The notes beneath the pieces were generated by a model. The model had not been told where the DNA came from and made no database searches. It saw nothing but the letters and a program-made list of their open reading frames with translations. Shown here in pieces: positions 11,475-22,522 of a stretch of 48,636 bases of DNA. Position 1 is the stretch's first letter; the number at the start of each line of letters is the position of its first letter. Both the position numbers and the translations under genes were made by a program. The DNA is from Tieghemiomyces parasiticus (taxonomy: Eukaryota > Kickxellomycota > Dimargaritomycetes > Dimargaritales > Dimargaritaceae). The stretch spans positions 1-48,636 of the forward strand of contig JANBPT010000276.1 of NCBI GenBank assembly GCA_027575765.1, read 5' to 3'.

Positions 11475-11519
<45 letters not shown>

Positions 11520-14500
11520 AGGAGAGTGGGGGGAGGAGGCGACGGCGGGTGTGGCCAAACCACCAGTCTACTGCGGCGCCGAAGGGGGATGGACAGCCTT
11601 CTGGTTTCCACTCGACTGCTTTGCAGTGGACGCTGCGCAAAGAGCGAGAACAATAACAATCATGTGGAACGGTGGAAACCACTGACCCCGCCTCTTGTCC
11701 GCCATCGCAGCTATTTCTGTCGCTCGCATAAATGCCCGTCACCGTCTCTACGCATGGCGCTACGGCCACGGGTCGGTGGGTACGTCGTGTAAACCGGTGT
11801 AAGCACTTGAAGGAGAGGTTGGCACGACCAGCTCCCTCCATCCTCCCTCGCCAAGCCATGCTATCGAATGCTAGTTATTGATAGTGACTCGACAGGGTAC
11901 GGCGCGCATCCCGGGCCCCTTAAAATATACATATATATTCCACGTAACCCTTTGCCCAGTCGCCTCCTTTTCGCGCACGTTGCATTTGCCATGGCGGGTT
12001 GACGCGGGCTGTGGTTTTGTTGCCCAGTCACGGGCGGCGTTAGTGTCCCCCGTCACTGTAGTCGACCAGACACCCACGGATAACGCCACACGTGTCCATT
12101 GCTGCTAAACAAATGCGTGTCGAACTGTACTAGCCGCCGCACACGGCACCCCCCCCCATTCTTGCCAGAATCAGCTGTTGTGGTTATAAAAAAAATACTA
12201 ACGGTTGCCACGAGCGACAGCTTTTTTAATATATATAACGGTTTAACCCATGCCATTGCTCTCAGAAAGTTGTACGTGTCATTCAATCCGGGGGTAGTCT
12301 GCTTTTAATAGACTCATATACCCACACTATGCATGGGTGGGGGTGAAAGCTTGATCATCTCCCTCACGCCGCACCCTTTTCAAATCGTGCGGATGGGGTG
12401 TATGGGCCCACTCATACTGCAGCTAGGGTTCACTACTGGTTAAAAGATCAGAGCACACCTTCCCCCCCCCCGGCAACTGCTTCTCTCCATTGGCCCCACC
12501 CCACTCACCTTCACCCATGGCAAGCACCCAAGGGACTGCGTCCATTGACTACTAGTCATCCCCGCGCAGAGACCGATCCCCACCGATCCATGCCGTCCGC
12601 TATTCAGACCAGCGGCCGAACTCACTCCTTCGCCAATGATTATCCCCTTCCCACTTGCATAGTGCGGACTTGAAAACGTGGCCGCATAGGCGCCAACATG
12701 TAAGGAGGGAGCATAAAGGAGATGGTTGTTTGCGCCATCAACATACATCTCATCATCACTCCCTCCTTGCCACTTGTGTTTGATTTTCGTCGTCCTGTCT
12801 ATTCCCCCTTCTCGGAATAAATCAGTCAGCTCGGCCACGTTTCTTCATTATTAACGGTTGCCCTTAATATCTAACAGCACACTGTTTGTCCGCCTAACAC
12901 AACTTCTTTACCTCTCTTATCGAGGCCTTTCTATATTAAGCTTCACTGAAAGCATGACGTCTCGAGACGTAGCGCAGGTGAGGAAGGGAGGGAAGGGGGG
13001 GGGGTATTCAATTTGCAACACCTTCCCTATCCTCCTCTCTTTATCCGTCACCTTGCCCTACTGGAAGTGATCGGGCTACCAATGCCCCCCCCCATTCCAA
13101 AGGATGCCGCCTGCCAAGCCCACTGTTTCCATACCGTACCGCTTCCTCCCCCTCCCCCACAGACTCCATCTGCTCTCTCGTCCCCTGGCAATGACCGCCA
13201 ATGCGAAAACAATAATCACAACAATAAGGCGGGGGCCTAGTCATCTAGCTGCCATCTAGCACACTTTCCTCTCCATGGAAACTGTACGACCCGGCCCGGT
13301 TCGTTGACGACCACGTTGCTACCATTCGGCCCGTACAACGAACCCAGCCTCCTCCACACTCTCACCTTTAGCTACGGGGCTTTGCTGTACTCGTCACGAC
13401 CCGCAGCCCAGCCCCCTCCCTCGTGCCTGTTGTCCGCCTGGACTCGCATTCACACCCCTTACATAGTTGTCGCCTCGATCCCCTCGGCCCCACTCCCCCC
13501 ATTAGCGACTCAAACTCTCCGCCCCTCATTTAGACTCTCCCTGGAACATTTGCATTTGACTGTCCCTATTTTTCTCCAACGCGCTTAGGACTCGCCACCG
13601 GGTGAGCAAAGGGTGCGCACTGGTCAATCCGACACACCATTAAACGTAAGCGAAATTTTATCATTAGTGTTTGATGGCTGGTCGCGTTTGCACATGAAGA
13701 AAAGCACCCGGTATTTTTACTCCTAGTGGGTGCTGGCCAAGAGGGGGGGGAGAGGGAGGTGGTGAAGAGGGGATAGTCAGGAGCGAAATTGTCAGTTTTG
13801 CGGAAGGTGGGGCCGGATGGCCATGTGGCGTTGTGCGTATGTTGGTCATGCCTGGATAGCTACGAGTGGAGAGGAGAGGTCAAACGGAGTGTAACCATGT
13901 TACGCCGACTGATACCAGGCCGCTAGACCCTTAGCTAACTCATGGTGGCGAAAACTATAAGTGGCGGTGGTGGAGAGAAGGGTGGAAGGTGAGGGTAGGC
14001 ATGTCGGGTTGTGCCAGATCCAACGACCGGCGGGTTTTGCAAAGAGAGTCAACGTGAGCCCAAGGTGATAAAAGGATGGGGGTGGGTGTTACCCAAGGCC
14101 GGCGAGTGCAAAAGCTGCCTCATCTTGTTAACACTTAGCAACCCCACCCCCTCCACCCTTCATCGCCTCCACCTCCTCCTCCCCATAACTTTCCACCCCA
14201 AACTTGCCGGGCGAAGTGCTTACACGTGTCGTTCCGAGGTGCCACCAAATCATCAGCTCTGCTCCCTCCCCCTCCCCACGACTCTTCACCTGTAACGAAT
14301 AGTGTCATTAGGGGACTGTCCGGGGCCGGTACAATCCAGTCTCCTACGTTACCGTTGCGGTCACCCGGTGCCCTGTGTTCGTACCTCCATAACCACCAAA
14401 GTAACACTTCCACTTGACATACGCCGCTCATCAGCCATTCCGCCATCACCTCAGACGGAAGAGATGGAATGGCCCATTCTTCTCATATCTCCTTCCCGCC

Positions 14501-14920
14501 CTTCAATCACCACTCCAACCACCCTAGTCGATGTCGTCGCACAAACGCGGTGTATAGCCCAGCCACCAAACGACTGGTGACCCCCAAAAGAGCGTCTAGT
14601 AAATGAAGGCAAAGGTGATACACAAGTGGTGATATTTTTGTGGGTGAATAGTGTAGGTGGGGGGGGGCGAGGGCAGCCGCAAGGTGAGTGAGGCTGTTTA
14701 GCCAGAGGAGGAAAGGGCTGACCTCAGCCAGTTAGCCGGGATCTTTTTACCATATACCAATTGTCATGTAGGTTGGCACTGAGGGTAGTCTGCATCCTGA
14801 ATGTGGCCGCATGGTTCTGTAGGCTCTCAAATTCTGGACGTGCTGAGTTGGCAAAGACCGAAATAAGGCAGTATTTAGACAGGGGTTGTCAGGCCTTTCG
14901 TAATCACATTGTGTCATTTA
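9101..14920. other. 5.8-kb gene-free stretch
   Basis: Frames of up to about 200 codons exist on both strands. All are low-complexity, Pro/His/Arg/Cys-rich, overlapped by frames on the other strand, and without domains, so I call no gene. About 12.4-13.6 kb is C/T-rich on the plus strand, resembling the leaders of this genome's genes. The GC/GT repeat at 11475-11517 lies here. Confidence 0.45.
11475..11517. repeat. (GC)n-(GT)n dinucleotide repeat
   Basis: An uninterrupted alternating purine-pyrimidine tract of 43 bases: about 7 GC units followed by about 14 GT units. This composition is known to favour Z-DNA under negative supercoiling. The His/Thr and Val/Cys runs of overlapping frames are translations of this repeat and are not evidence of a gene. 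Confidence 0.9.
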
Positions 14921-14928
14921 CACGCTGA

Positions 14929-15228
14929 CTAATGGCACTGATGGTCGCTTGCAAGTATTGATTCTACCCTCCATCCCCAACCAGCACTACACCCATTATC
15001 TGCCGATGGATGTATGATAAATGTGTCGGAAAGTAACCCCTGCCGAATGGTAACGGTCTTGGCGACTTTCTTTGATTCGTACACACCACCTTGGGGCGTG
15101 AAGGATAACTTTTTGCGTAGCTCATTTTGAAATTTTAGGCAGAAACTTGTACAGACAACCGAGCACATTACCCAATAGGTCTTAATGGCTCCGGCGGGCC
15201 CTTCCAGCTCTTTGACATACGTATCCAA
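14929..15228 (-). other. Possible exon or relic, unknown
   Basis: A 99-codon open stretch with no in-frame ATG at its 5' end (it begins at TTG). Its amino-acid mix looks more protein-like than its surroundings, for example KFQNELRKKLSFTPQGGVYE and IRQGLLSDTFIIHP. A second open stretch lies about 200 bp upstream on the same strand (15426-15920, beginning at GTG). They might be exons of one unrecognised gene, a decayed gene, or chance. I recognise no family. Confidence 0.15.
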
Positions 15229-16517
15229 TTACTACCATGTCAATTTATTACAGGCGACGATAGTAGTTGAACGATAATGCGTTAGAAACGGTGTTAATTC
15301 AATAGTGGCGTAGTTCTGCTCATAATCCAGTGGGTATAAAGAGAGGGCATAGGTCGTCAGCGATCGACTGCTTTTCCACCCCAATAAAGGTTTACTCTGT
15401 AGATAGATCCCCTGAGGCCCATGGATTATACAGCCGATGTTGCTAAGGTCCGGTACAAATGGCGGGTCGAGCTTGCACCCACCTCCAGTCCGAGTTTGAC
15501 GTCCTCCACCGTGGAGGCCGCGGTAACATACGCGAGCCCCATAGCCAAAGTGCCACTACGAGGATACGATTGCTGACGGTCGAGAACAGCGAGGCGGTGA
15601 AAAAAGCTAACGGTCTTGCAGGCGAACGAGGGGAGGCAGTGAAGCAGCGAAACGGTGATTGGTCCGCTGTAATGAACAGGAATGGCTAGGAAAGAACGGG
15701 GAAAAGAAGGCAGATAATGGTTTGAGCGCACTGGCTTGCACTTAATACAACCACCTACGGAGTAGCCGGCCGGAAAATCTGCCGGTTGGCAAGTACTCTC
15801 GGCGCGGCCGAGGGGTGTAACGTAAGGCACAAAGAAAGGTCCACGACCCAGTTGACCTTTGACGGAATGTGCCCGGGGTACACCTGCTCCCAACGGCCCG
15901 TTCATTGTTATAGGGAACACTGCGGCATTCCTCGTTAATATTTCTTTTTTTGGGCGCCCCGCCGGCCTGTCCTCTCGATTATGATATTCTGATATTGGCA
16001 GGTCTCATATCCGGCGCCCACGTTATGACTACACCTACAATAAAAATAGTATTAACTTTGTGGTGGACGCCCTGTGGCCCGACAATTTTAATTGGCACCT
16101 GCACTCTTTCCCTCCCATACTCCTCTTCTGCGCACCAAGCCAAGAGAGGCTGGGATCGAGACCTGTGGGGCCCCAGGATGATTACTGACCATCTGCTCAT
16201 TGCTCCAGAGAGGTACTCTCCGCCTAGTGCCGACGCAGCTAACTTGGGACCGACCCTTGTCGGAGGAAAGGGAAGCGACCATACAGGCCTTGAGCAGCCG
16301 GCGGCGGAGATAATATAGGCGCTCCATTTAATTATGCGGTACTATATCCTACACAACGGTAGTCTAAAAATGATGCCCATCCCTCTGTACTGATTGGTGA
16401 GCGCTTTCTAGCCAGCCATTGTAGTGCCCATAATTACTCCAACTATTTCTCCCTGTTTGGCAAGGTGTGGTTACCATAACCAACTCCGCTGATTAAGTGA
16501 GGCATGGCCAAGCCTCC

Positions 16518-16556
16518 GGGCTAATTCCTGCACTCGCTCTAATCGGGAATTAGCCC
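16518..16556. repeat. 11-bp perfect inverted repeat (stem-loop)
   Basis: GGGCTAATTCC at 16518-16528 is repeated inverted as GGAATTAGCCC at 16546-16556 with a 17-base loop. It lies in intergenic DNA, more than 800 bp from the nearest gene end. It could be a protein-binding site, a transcript hairpin or a trace of a small element. Confidence 0.6.
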
Positions 16557-17167
16557 CTCCTGATTAAGTATTTTTCTTTTTTCCATTTACCGACCCAAAG
16601 TTGTTCTATTTTTTCAGCGGATGCCTCCGGCGCCGCTTTATCTAACCATGTACTAGTCGGACTTCCAATGGCACTCTATTGTATATAAGTACTGGCCCCA
16701 GTCTATCCAATAAACGACGGTAACCACCTATTGAGCTTTACCCCCTAAATATTTACTCATCTCGGGCCACCTGCGGCCTCAATAATTGTACCCCCTCAGT
16801 CCTTATTAACATAGTAAGAAAAGGTAGATAAAAGATATAGAAAATGCAGCGAAAGGGGGGAATATTCATTACGTAGGGAATATTCGGGCGGAAATATGCG
16901 TGGCCTAATTTTAACCGCGTAGACATTCATGTATCGTTTTCCAAACGGGTTTACGCTAGTTACCGAGTTCTAGCCATAAACTGGAGAATCCGATCTCGCC
17001 TACGACCAGTTGGGGAGGCTCTAGGGTCAGCCACTGAGATAAAAGTAATATAGACGGCATGAGGTGGTGATTTGAGCTCTAAAAGCCCGCTATGCACTTT
17101 TGGGGAAAGATACTTCATTCATAATAATGCTTCACCACATCTCCACGTCGTACTCAGTTGACAACAT

Positions 17168-17181
17168 TATATATATATATA
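17168..17181. repeat. Short (TA)n microsatellite
   Basis: An alternating TA tract in AT-rich intergenic DNA, about 190 bp beyond the 3' end of the peroxin gene. Confidence 0.7.
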
Positions 17182-17363
17182 GTTTAATGCCAGCGATAGG
17201 AAGGCTGTGTCACGAGCCAGCAGTCGGAAAGTACCATTAAGCGATGAGTAAATGTTACGGAAGCTATGTGCGCAGGACGAGGGTAAAGTCATCGTGCGAA
17301 GAGTGTGACTATTGACGAAAGGTCTTCAAGTGCTCCATAGGAAAGAGAGAGGGACCAGGATGA

Positions 17364-19192
17364 CTACGTAGAAACGTGAGGATGTACTTCAGCAGTGGCG
17401 TTGGCGCTGGAGACCACGGGGTCAGCCGGCCGAGCAACTTCGTTGGGGTTCGGTAAACTGGGGCGGCGCGAGGAGGTCGTTGTCGTGGAACATTTAGGTG
17501 ACGGTGACGTGGACGGTAAACGCAAGGGGGAGTCAGGTTCTAAGGTCAGATTGTCGGCAAGGGTTTGCACGTCAGCGGCGTCGTCGTTCGGGTCAACCAA
17601 GTCCCGGGCGCTGTTAGTGGCCACGGCGTAGCGCACCCACTTGCGGCGGCGCGTAAACGTCATCAGACCGCCGGCCGATTTGGGGTGTTTCCAATGGTTA
17701 TCGGTGTAAATCCAACCTTCGGGGTCCTTAACGGGAACGTCCGGAGTCGACCAGTTAGTGGCCAGAACCCAGCGGCTGGTCGGGTCCCACACGTAGCCGT
17801 GCGGTGGTGCCATCTCACCCTTCGGGCTAGCCCGGATTTTACCCTGCGCGTCGCTCCACAGCGGCCGCTCACCGCTGAACAGGTTGGGCACCCAGCCCAG
17901 GCCGGCCCACCACCGCTGGTTCTCAAACACCACAATCTTGAGTAGGGGGGGCGGGGCGAGAGACGTGGACTTCACTGGTGAAGCCGGGACCGAGACGGTC
18001 CCGCTGCTGCTGCCGCTGCGATCGGTCGTAGGGCCTGCGGGGTGGGAATCCTTAGGGCCTCGAGTGGTCTGAACGGCGAGTGGCTTTCGGGCCATACCAG
18101 TTAGCCGACAACGGAGCGAGCGGTACTTGACGTGGCGGGTGGCCCAGAGGTACTCGATCCAGGGCTGTAGCGTACGCAGGAGGGCCCGGGCCCACAGGGT
18201 ACTGGCCACAAAGCCGATCAAACCCCCGACGAGGGCGGCGTAGCGCCAAGGTACGTAGACCGTCCCTAGAGCCACGGGTGGGATGGCGGCCAAAGTGTAG
18301 CCCATGATGGACCGAGTAGCGGCCGGGTCAGACCAGTCCAGTTTCCTCAGCGCAATCCGAATGTGTTCCTCGGCCTCGCACATGACCCCCATGATATTCT
18401 GAATAAATTGCATATTCTGAGCGTACACCTCGCGGGATGATCGGTTCCCGTAGAGTGTGGATGGGCCCGAAGCGGTCTTCTTGACCTTGGCCACCAGACG
18501 GGCCCTGGTCGACTGGTGCTGATCTGGGCTAGGTTCGGAGCCAGTGGTGAGCACCGAGGCTGTATCGGCCATATCGGCCGCGCGCTCGTCCACGAGCTCC
18601 GGCAGGGCTGCGTAGTAATTACGACCGATGACGAACAGTACCAAGAAGAAGGGTACCAAGGGCAGGAGGACAGGGCGGAGGCCTGGGATTGAGGTCAGAG
18701 TGGGAGAAGGGGGGGAGGCAGACGAAAGCGGGCAATGTATAAGTATGGGGTAGAGAGTAGCAGTAGGGCCGGTTGTGGATGCGAACAGAGACATGCACAG
18801 GAGCTAGTCACGCAGGGGTCGGGGGTCAGGGAAAGGGAGCTTGGCCCGCTCCCGCACTGGGCCCTCGCGTACCCCTGGGTTTCTATCTGATTAATTGTAA
18901 ACCTACACAGTGCACTGTAGAGGACCATGGCCTCGATGGTCCGTACGGGGTTCCGCCACTGGAACAGGTCAATGAGGGCGTAGTGGAGCTCGACCATGGG
19001 CCCGATTTTGTTGACGAACTGCGAGAAATTCTTAGGAGTGGTGGTGAATAGGTTGAGCGGGGGTGGCTCGGTTGGCTGTTTCTCGTGCTCTTTCCGGAGT
19101 TGAGCCAGGTTGACCATGTATTCGTCCGCCAGCAAGTTGGTTAGGGACGCTACCCCGTCATACCGACGGGGGGGAGGTGGCGCGTCGCTCAT
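17364..19192 (-). CDS. Pex24/Pex30-type peroxin with dysferlin (DysF) domain
   Basis: Integral membrane protein of the fungal Pex23/24/30/32 family, which in yeasts acts at ER-peroxisome contacts to control peroxisome number and size. Exons on the minus strand: 18907-19192 and 17364-18682, with donor GTAGGT and acceptor CCCAG. They join within a Cys codon to give ...YSALC-LRPVLLPL..., 534 residues in all. N-terminal cytosolic segment 1 to about 85. A hydrophobic segment lies at about 85-115 and further membrane segments at about 221-258. The DysF module runs from about 342 to 453: N-half VFENQRWWAGLGW and PLWSD, then a bridging WDPTSRWVLATNW, then C-half GWIYTDNHWKHP and RRRKWVRYA. The Trp pattern is diagnostic. 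The Ser/Pro-rich tail is probably disordered. Which member of the family this is cannot be decided. Confidence 0.92.
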
Positions 19193-20762
19193 GGCGGTCG
19201 CAGGGCGTGCAAGAGGGGGGGCGTCAATAGACAGAGTGATATATACAGAGAAGGGCGTTCGAGGCAAATGCTGGAAGGCAATGGGAAATCAATGGCACAG
19301 GACAGGTGGACAGTAGTAGGCGTGGAGGCAGAAGAGGCTACGAGAACGAGACCGGTGGTCACGGGCCAGCCGCGGGTGTCGTAGTTGCCCTTTGTGGTAA
19401 GGTGGGAAGCGAGCAACTCGATATATTTGGGTGACGCAATTGAGGTAACAATGCCTGGGTTTGTCGGAAAGGGATTGGTGAGGTCAGAGTGAAAAGCTAA
19501 GGAATGGGAGGGCCGCTAAGGGATCTACAAATGGACAGGGAGGGGACGAGTTCGAAAGTTGAGTGGCGCGCCAACGCACGCAGGAGACGCTGGCGTCGGT
19601 TGCGTCAGTTAAAGCGATACAGGTACTCCACAGAGAGCCGATACGGATGAGGAAATAGCCAGCCAAGATAATGCGGTCTGACAGGATCGGCCGAGGAGAG
19701 CAAGGGATAATATACGAGCCAGCCACTCCACTTGAGCGAGTGCATAAAGGGAGGCGAGCCGAAAAACCACGCGTAGCAGGCAAGCAGGGCGGAACAGCCG
19801 ATTACAAAGTCGTAGGTTTAAGAGCAAAGTTGGGTCGAGATAAGTGGCAGGCGCATCCTAACTTTAAAGACGGCAGAAGCGGGACAAGGAGCCCAGCGAC
19901 TCACGGACGGCGGGGTTATATGCAACCGAGCAGTACGGACCCATCCTGTATGCGCGATGGGCGGGAGCTGCTGGCTGGTGAAAGACTCACCCCGAGAGCC
20001 CGGCGGCGGTAACTGCTCGCCGCCACGCTCCTGGATTCGATGGGTTTGCTGCCTTTTGGGGCTGCTTCTGCTCCCATGCCTCCCGCGCCCATCGTCGCCC
20101 TGGGCCCCAACCGTGGCCACAATGTCAAAAGTAGCATCGGGGTTACACAGCGGAGGCCGGCATACAGCAGGTAGGGTTGCCCCGAGGACTCTGAAACGGA
20201 ACCATCGGCCTGTACGCCCTCGTTAACCACTTTCCTCCCTGCAACTACCCAACCGGGTCGAGCTGTCACCATACAGTGTCTCGATAGGCAGGTCGAGCGG
20301 TCAGGTCTAAAGCTGGCTGGCTTGAGGCTGTCCGCTTCGGCTTAGCGGCGCTGTCTCCCCCTCTCCGCCAGATTCCGCAGACGTCACCGGTGACCCTACC
20401 CGATTAGTCCCGGAGTGGTTAGGCCGTTTGGCTATACTGGGAGTGGGCGGCTTTGGTGAAGGGCCGGCAGGGTTGGCTCGACAGGCCGCGGCTCTTCGCC
20501 CCTTGAGAACGCCTTGCCACCAACATGGATCAAACCCAGTGCTAACCCGGGTGTCTGCTCGCTAGAATCTGCAGCGTGAGGCCAGCAACCCTATTTTGGA
20601 GCTGTTGAAGAGCAACGCCAGTGGGCCCCAGGGCCTCCATTACTCCCTTCGACACACACATTGCCGCACCCGCGAACGTAGCCTGCATTCCCTCCGTCCC
20701 ACCTCGATCTGCACCACCCTTCGCCCCTGTGCCCACTTCAGATCCCCGCCACGAGCCCGACC
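19193..20762. other. 1.6-kb divergent intergenic region
   Basis: Lies between the start of the peroxin gene (minus) and the rhodanese gene (plus), so it should hold both promoters. Overlapping open frames on both strands show no domain. Immediately upstream of 20763 the plus strand is C/T-rich, as expected for a leader in this genome. No TATA box of the kind seen at the secreted genes was noticed. Confidence 0.45.
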
Positions 20763-22375
20763 ATGGACGATGATCACCGTTTCACCCGGCGCCGGGCGGC
20801 CAAGCTGGCCTCAGATGCGGTGGCCTTCAGCTGCGACTGCCCGTCCGGCCGGGTCATTCTTTTCTACCATTATCTGAGTGCCGCCCGCCGGGCCACCCTA
20901 GCCGCGGCGGGGCCGAGTCACAATAACGGTTGGGTCTACCGTATGGCCGAGGAACAGGAGACGTTGGCCCGGCGATGGGGCCTGACGGGTAAAATCCGTG
21001 TCGCGCCTGAGGGGCTAAACATCACATTGGGCGGTACCGATGCGGCCATTACCCGGTACGTGGGATACATGGTCCAGCACCCGTGGCTGGCCCCCGAGAA
21101 GGCTGAGACGGGCCCCCAATTATACCCTCTCCGTGACGTTAATGATCCGGATGACGCCGAGAGCCTGCCAATCCCACCCCTCACCCCACCTTTTCGTACC
21201 GAGGCTGAACGGCGACGGCACTTATTTTTTAAACCGAGTCCCGGGTGCGCCCACGTGTTCGACACCCTCTCGGTGAAAGTTGTCCCGGAACTATGTCCGT
21301 TGGGCCGGCCGGATCTCGCCGCCCGGGACATAAACGACCGACAGCACCGATTGGACCCGCCGGCTTTCCACCGGGCACTGCAAGAAGCCCGGACCGCGAC
21401 TCATGCTAAACCTGGATCACCCGAAACTATCGTCCTGGATGCTCGCAACTATTACGAAAGCCGAATTGGCCACTTTGCCGACGCGGTGTGCCCGCCCCTG
21501 CGCAAGTTCAGCGCGCTACCGGAATATCTTAGAGAGCGACGGGAGGAATTGCGCGGCAAACGCGTCCTGACCTATTGCACGGGAGGTGTGCGTTGGTAAG
21601 TGACTCACATGTTTCTTTAAAGGGCCTCCAGTGCGCTAACAAGCCAGCAAAAGAGAAAGATTAGGGCTGGTAAGAGCGGCTGCCATTCCACTTCGTAGTA
21701 CATCCCACCAACTAATGCGTGTGGACTCAATACGTCCAACTGTGCCACCCTGCCCAACTGCTCGTTCCTTTCGGCAGCGAAAAACTCACATCTTTCATCA
21801 CGCAGGACCTGTTTGACAAGGGCGAGGAAGGTGTGGCCGGGGTCTGGATGCTCGATGGGGGCATCCATAACTATCTAGACTGGGCCCGGACACTCTCCGA
21901 AACCACCCCATCGGAAGTGACTTCACTCCCGCCGAATAGTCTATTCCTCGGTGTTAACTACGTCTTTGATGCGCGGCAGTCCCTCGCGCTGCCCTCGGCC
22001 ATTCCCGTGGCCAGTTGCCAGCGCTGCCGGGCGCCCGTCGACCGGTACCTCAAGTGTAACGGCCGGGGCTGCCATTTGCTCCTGCTCCTGTGCGACCGTT
22101 GTCGCCGGCTCAAGTCGGTAGAGGTGTCCGCTGGTCGCCAGTCAACTAACGTGCCGCGTCCCGTCACTGCCGAGGTGTCCCTTTCCGACGACCCAGATGG
22201 AACTAGCTTGGCTCACTACTGCTGCCCCGAATGTTACGCTTACCATATCGCCCCACCCGACCGACGGCCACCCAAACGATCCCTATGCCTCTGTGAGCGC
22301 CGACGGCATGAGCGTGCCCGACACTCATCATTGACCCCATCCTCGCCGGATGAAGCCGCTGCTACCTGGGCGTGA
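20763..22375 (+). CDS. TSTD2: TrhO/TSTD2-like rhodanese-domain protein (tRNA U34 hydroxylase family)
   Basis: Exons 20763-21595 and 21778-22375. The donor GTAAGT and acceptor GGCAG split the Cys codon of the signature, giving YCTGGVR-CEKL; 476 residues. Domains: N-terminal UPF0176/acylphosphatase-like part (about 35-110, with LTGKIRVAPEGLNITLGG), a rhodanese domain (about 220-320, IVLDARNYYESRIGHF) with presumed catalytic Cys272 and a second Cys278, then a Cys cluster (CQRC...C...C...CDRC...CCPEC) like the C-terminal domain of this family. Bacterial TrhO makes 5-hydroxyuridine at tRNA position 34, while vertebrate TSTD2 is an uncharacterised homologue. A tRNA-modifying role here is inference. 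The gene converges on SF3A3, with about 150 bp between stop codons. Confidence 0.92.
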
Positions 22376-22522
22376 AAACTCCGGAACCTGTCCTGTGGTA
22401 CACAGAAACACCCTATTTTTATTGTGGTCTTCCCTGAAGGAGTTGCCAGCCCACACCGGAAGAAAAAAATCCCGTACAAAACGAGGAAACTCCTTCCCAA
22501 TGGGGTCTAGTCAGCTCAAATT

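Larger units (their letters stand above)
15229..17363. other. Gene-poor stretch with inverted repeat
   Basis: Apart from the 15426-15920 minus open stretch already mentioned, no gene is supported. The segment becomes AT-rich after about 16.3 kb. It contains the 11-bp inverted repeat at 16518-16556 and a short TA repeat at 17168-17181. Confidence 0.45.

Noticed and set aside
11266..11859. 197-codon frame on the minus strand
   Set aside because: Crosses the GT repeat as a His/Thr run, is overlapped by frames on the plus strand, and has no domain or protein-like composition.
15335..15340. TATAAA on the plus strand
   Set aside because: No signal-peptide gene or other supported gene follows. Probably fortuitous.
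15426..15920. 164-codon frame on the minus strand
   Set aside because: Begins at GTG with no recognisable domain. Kept only as a note with the neighbouring 14929-15228 stretch.
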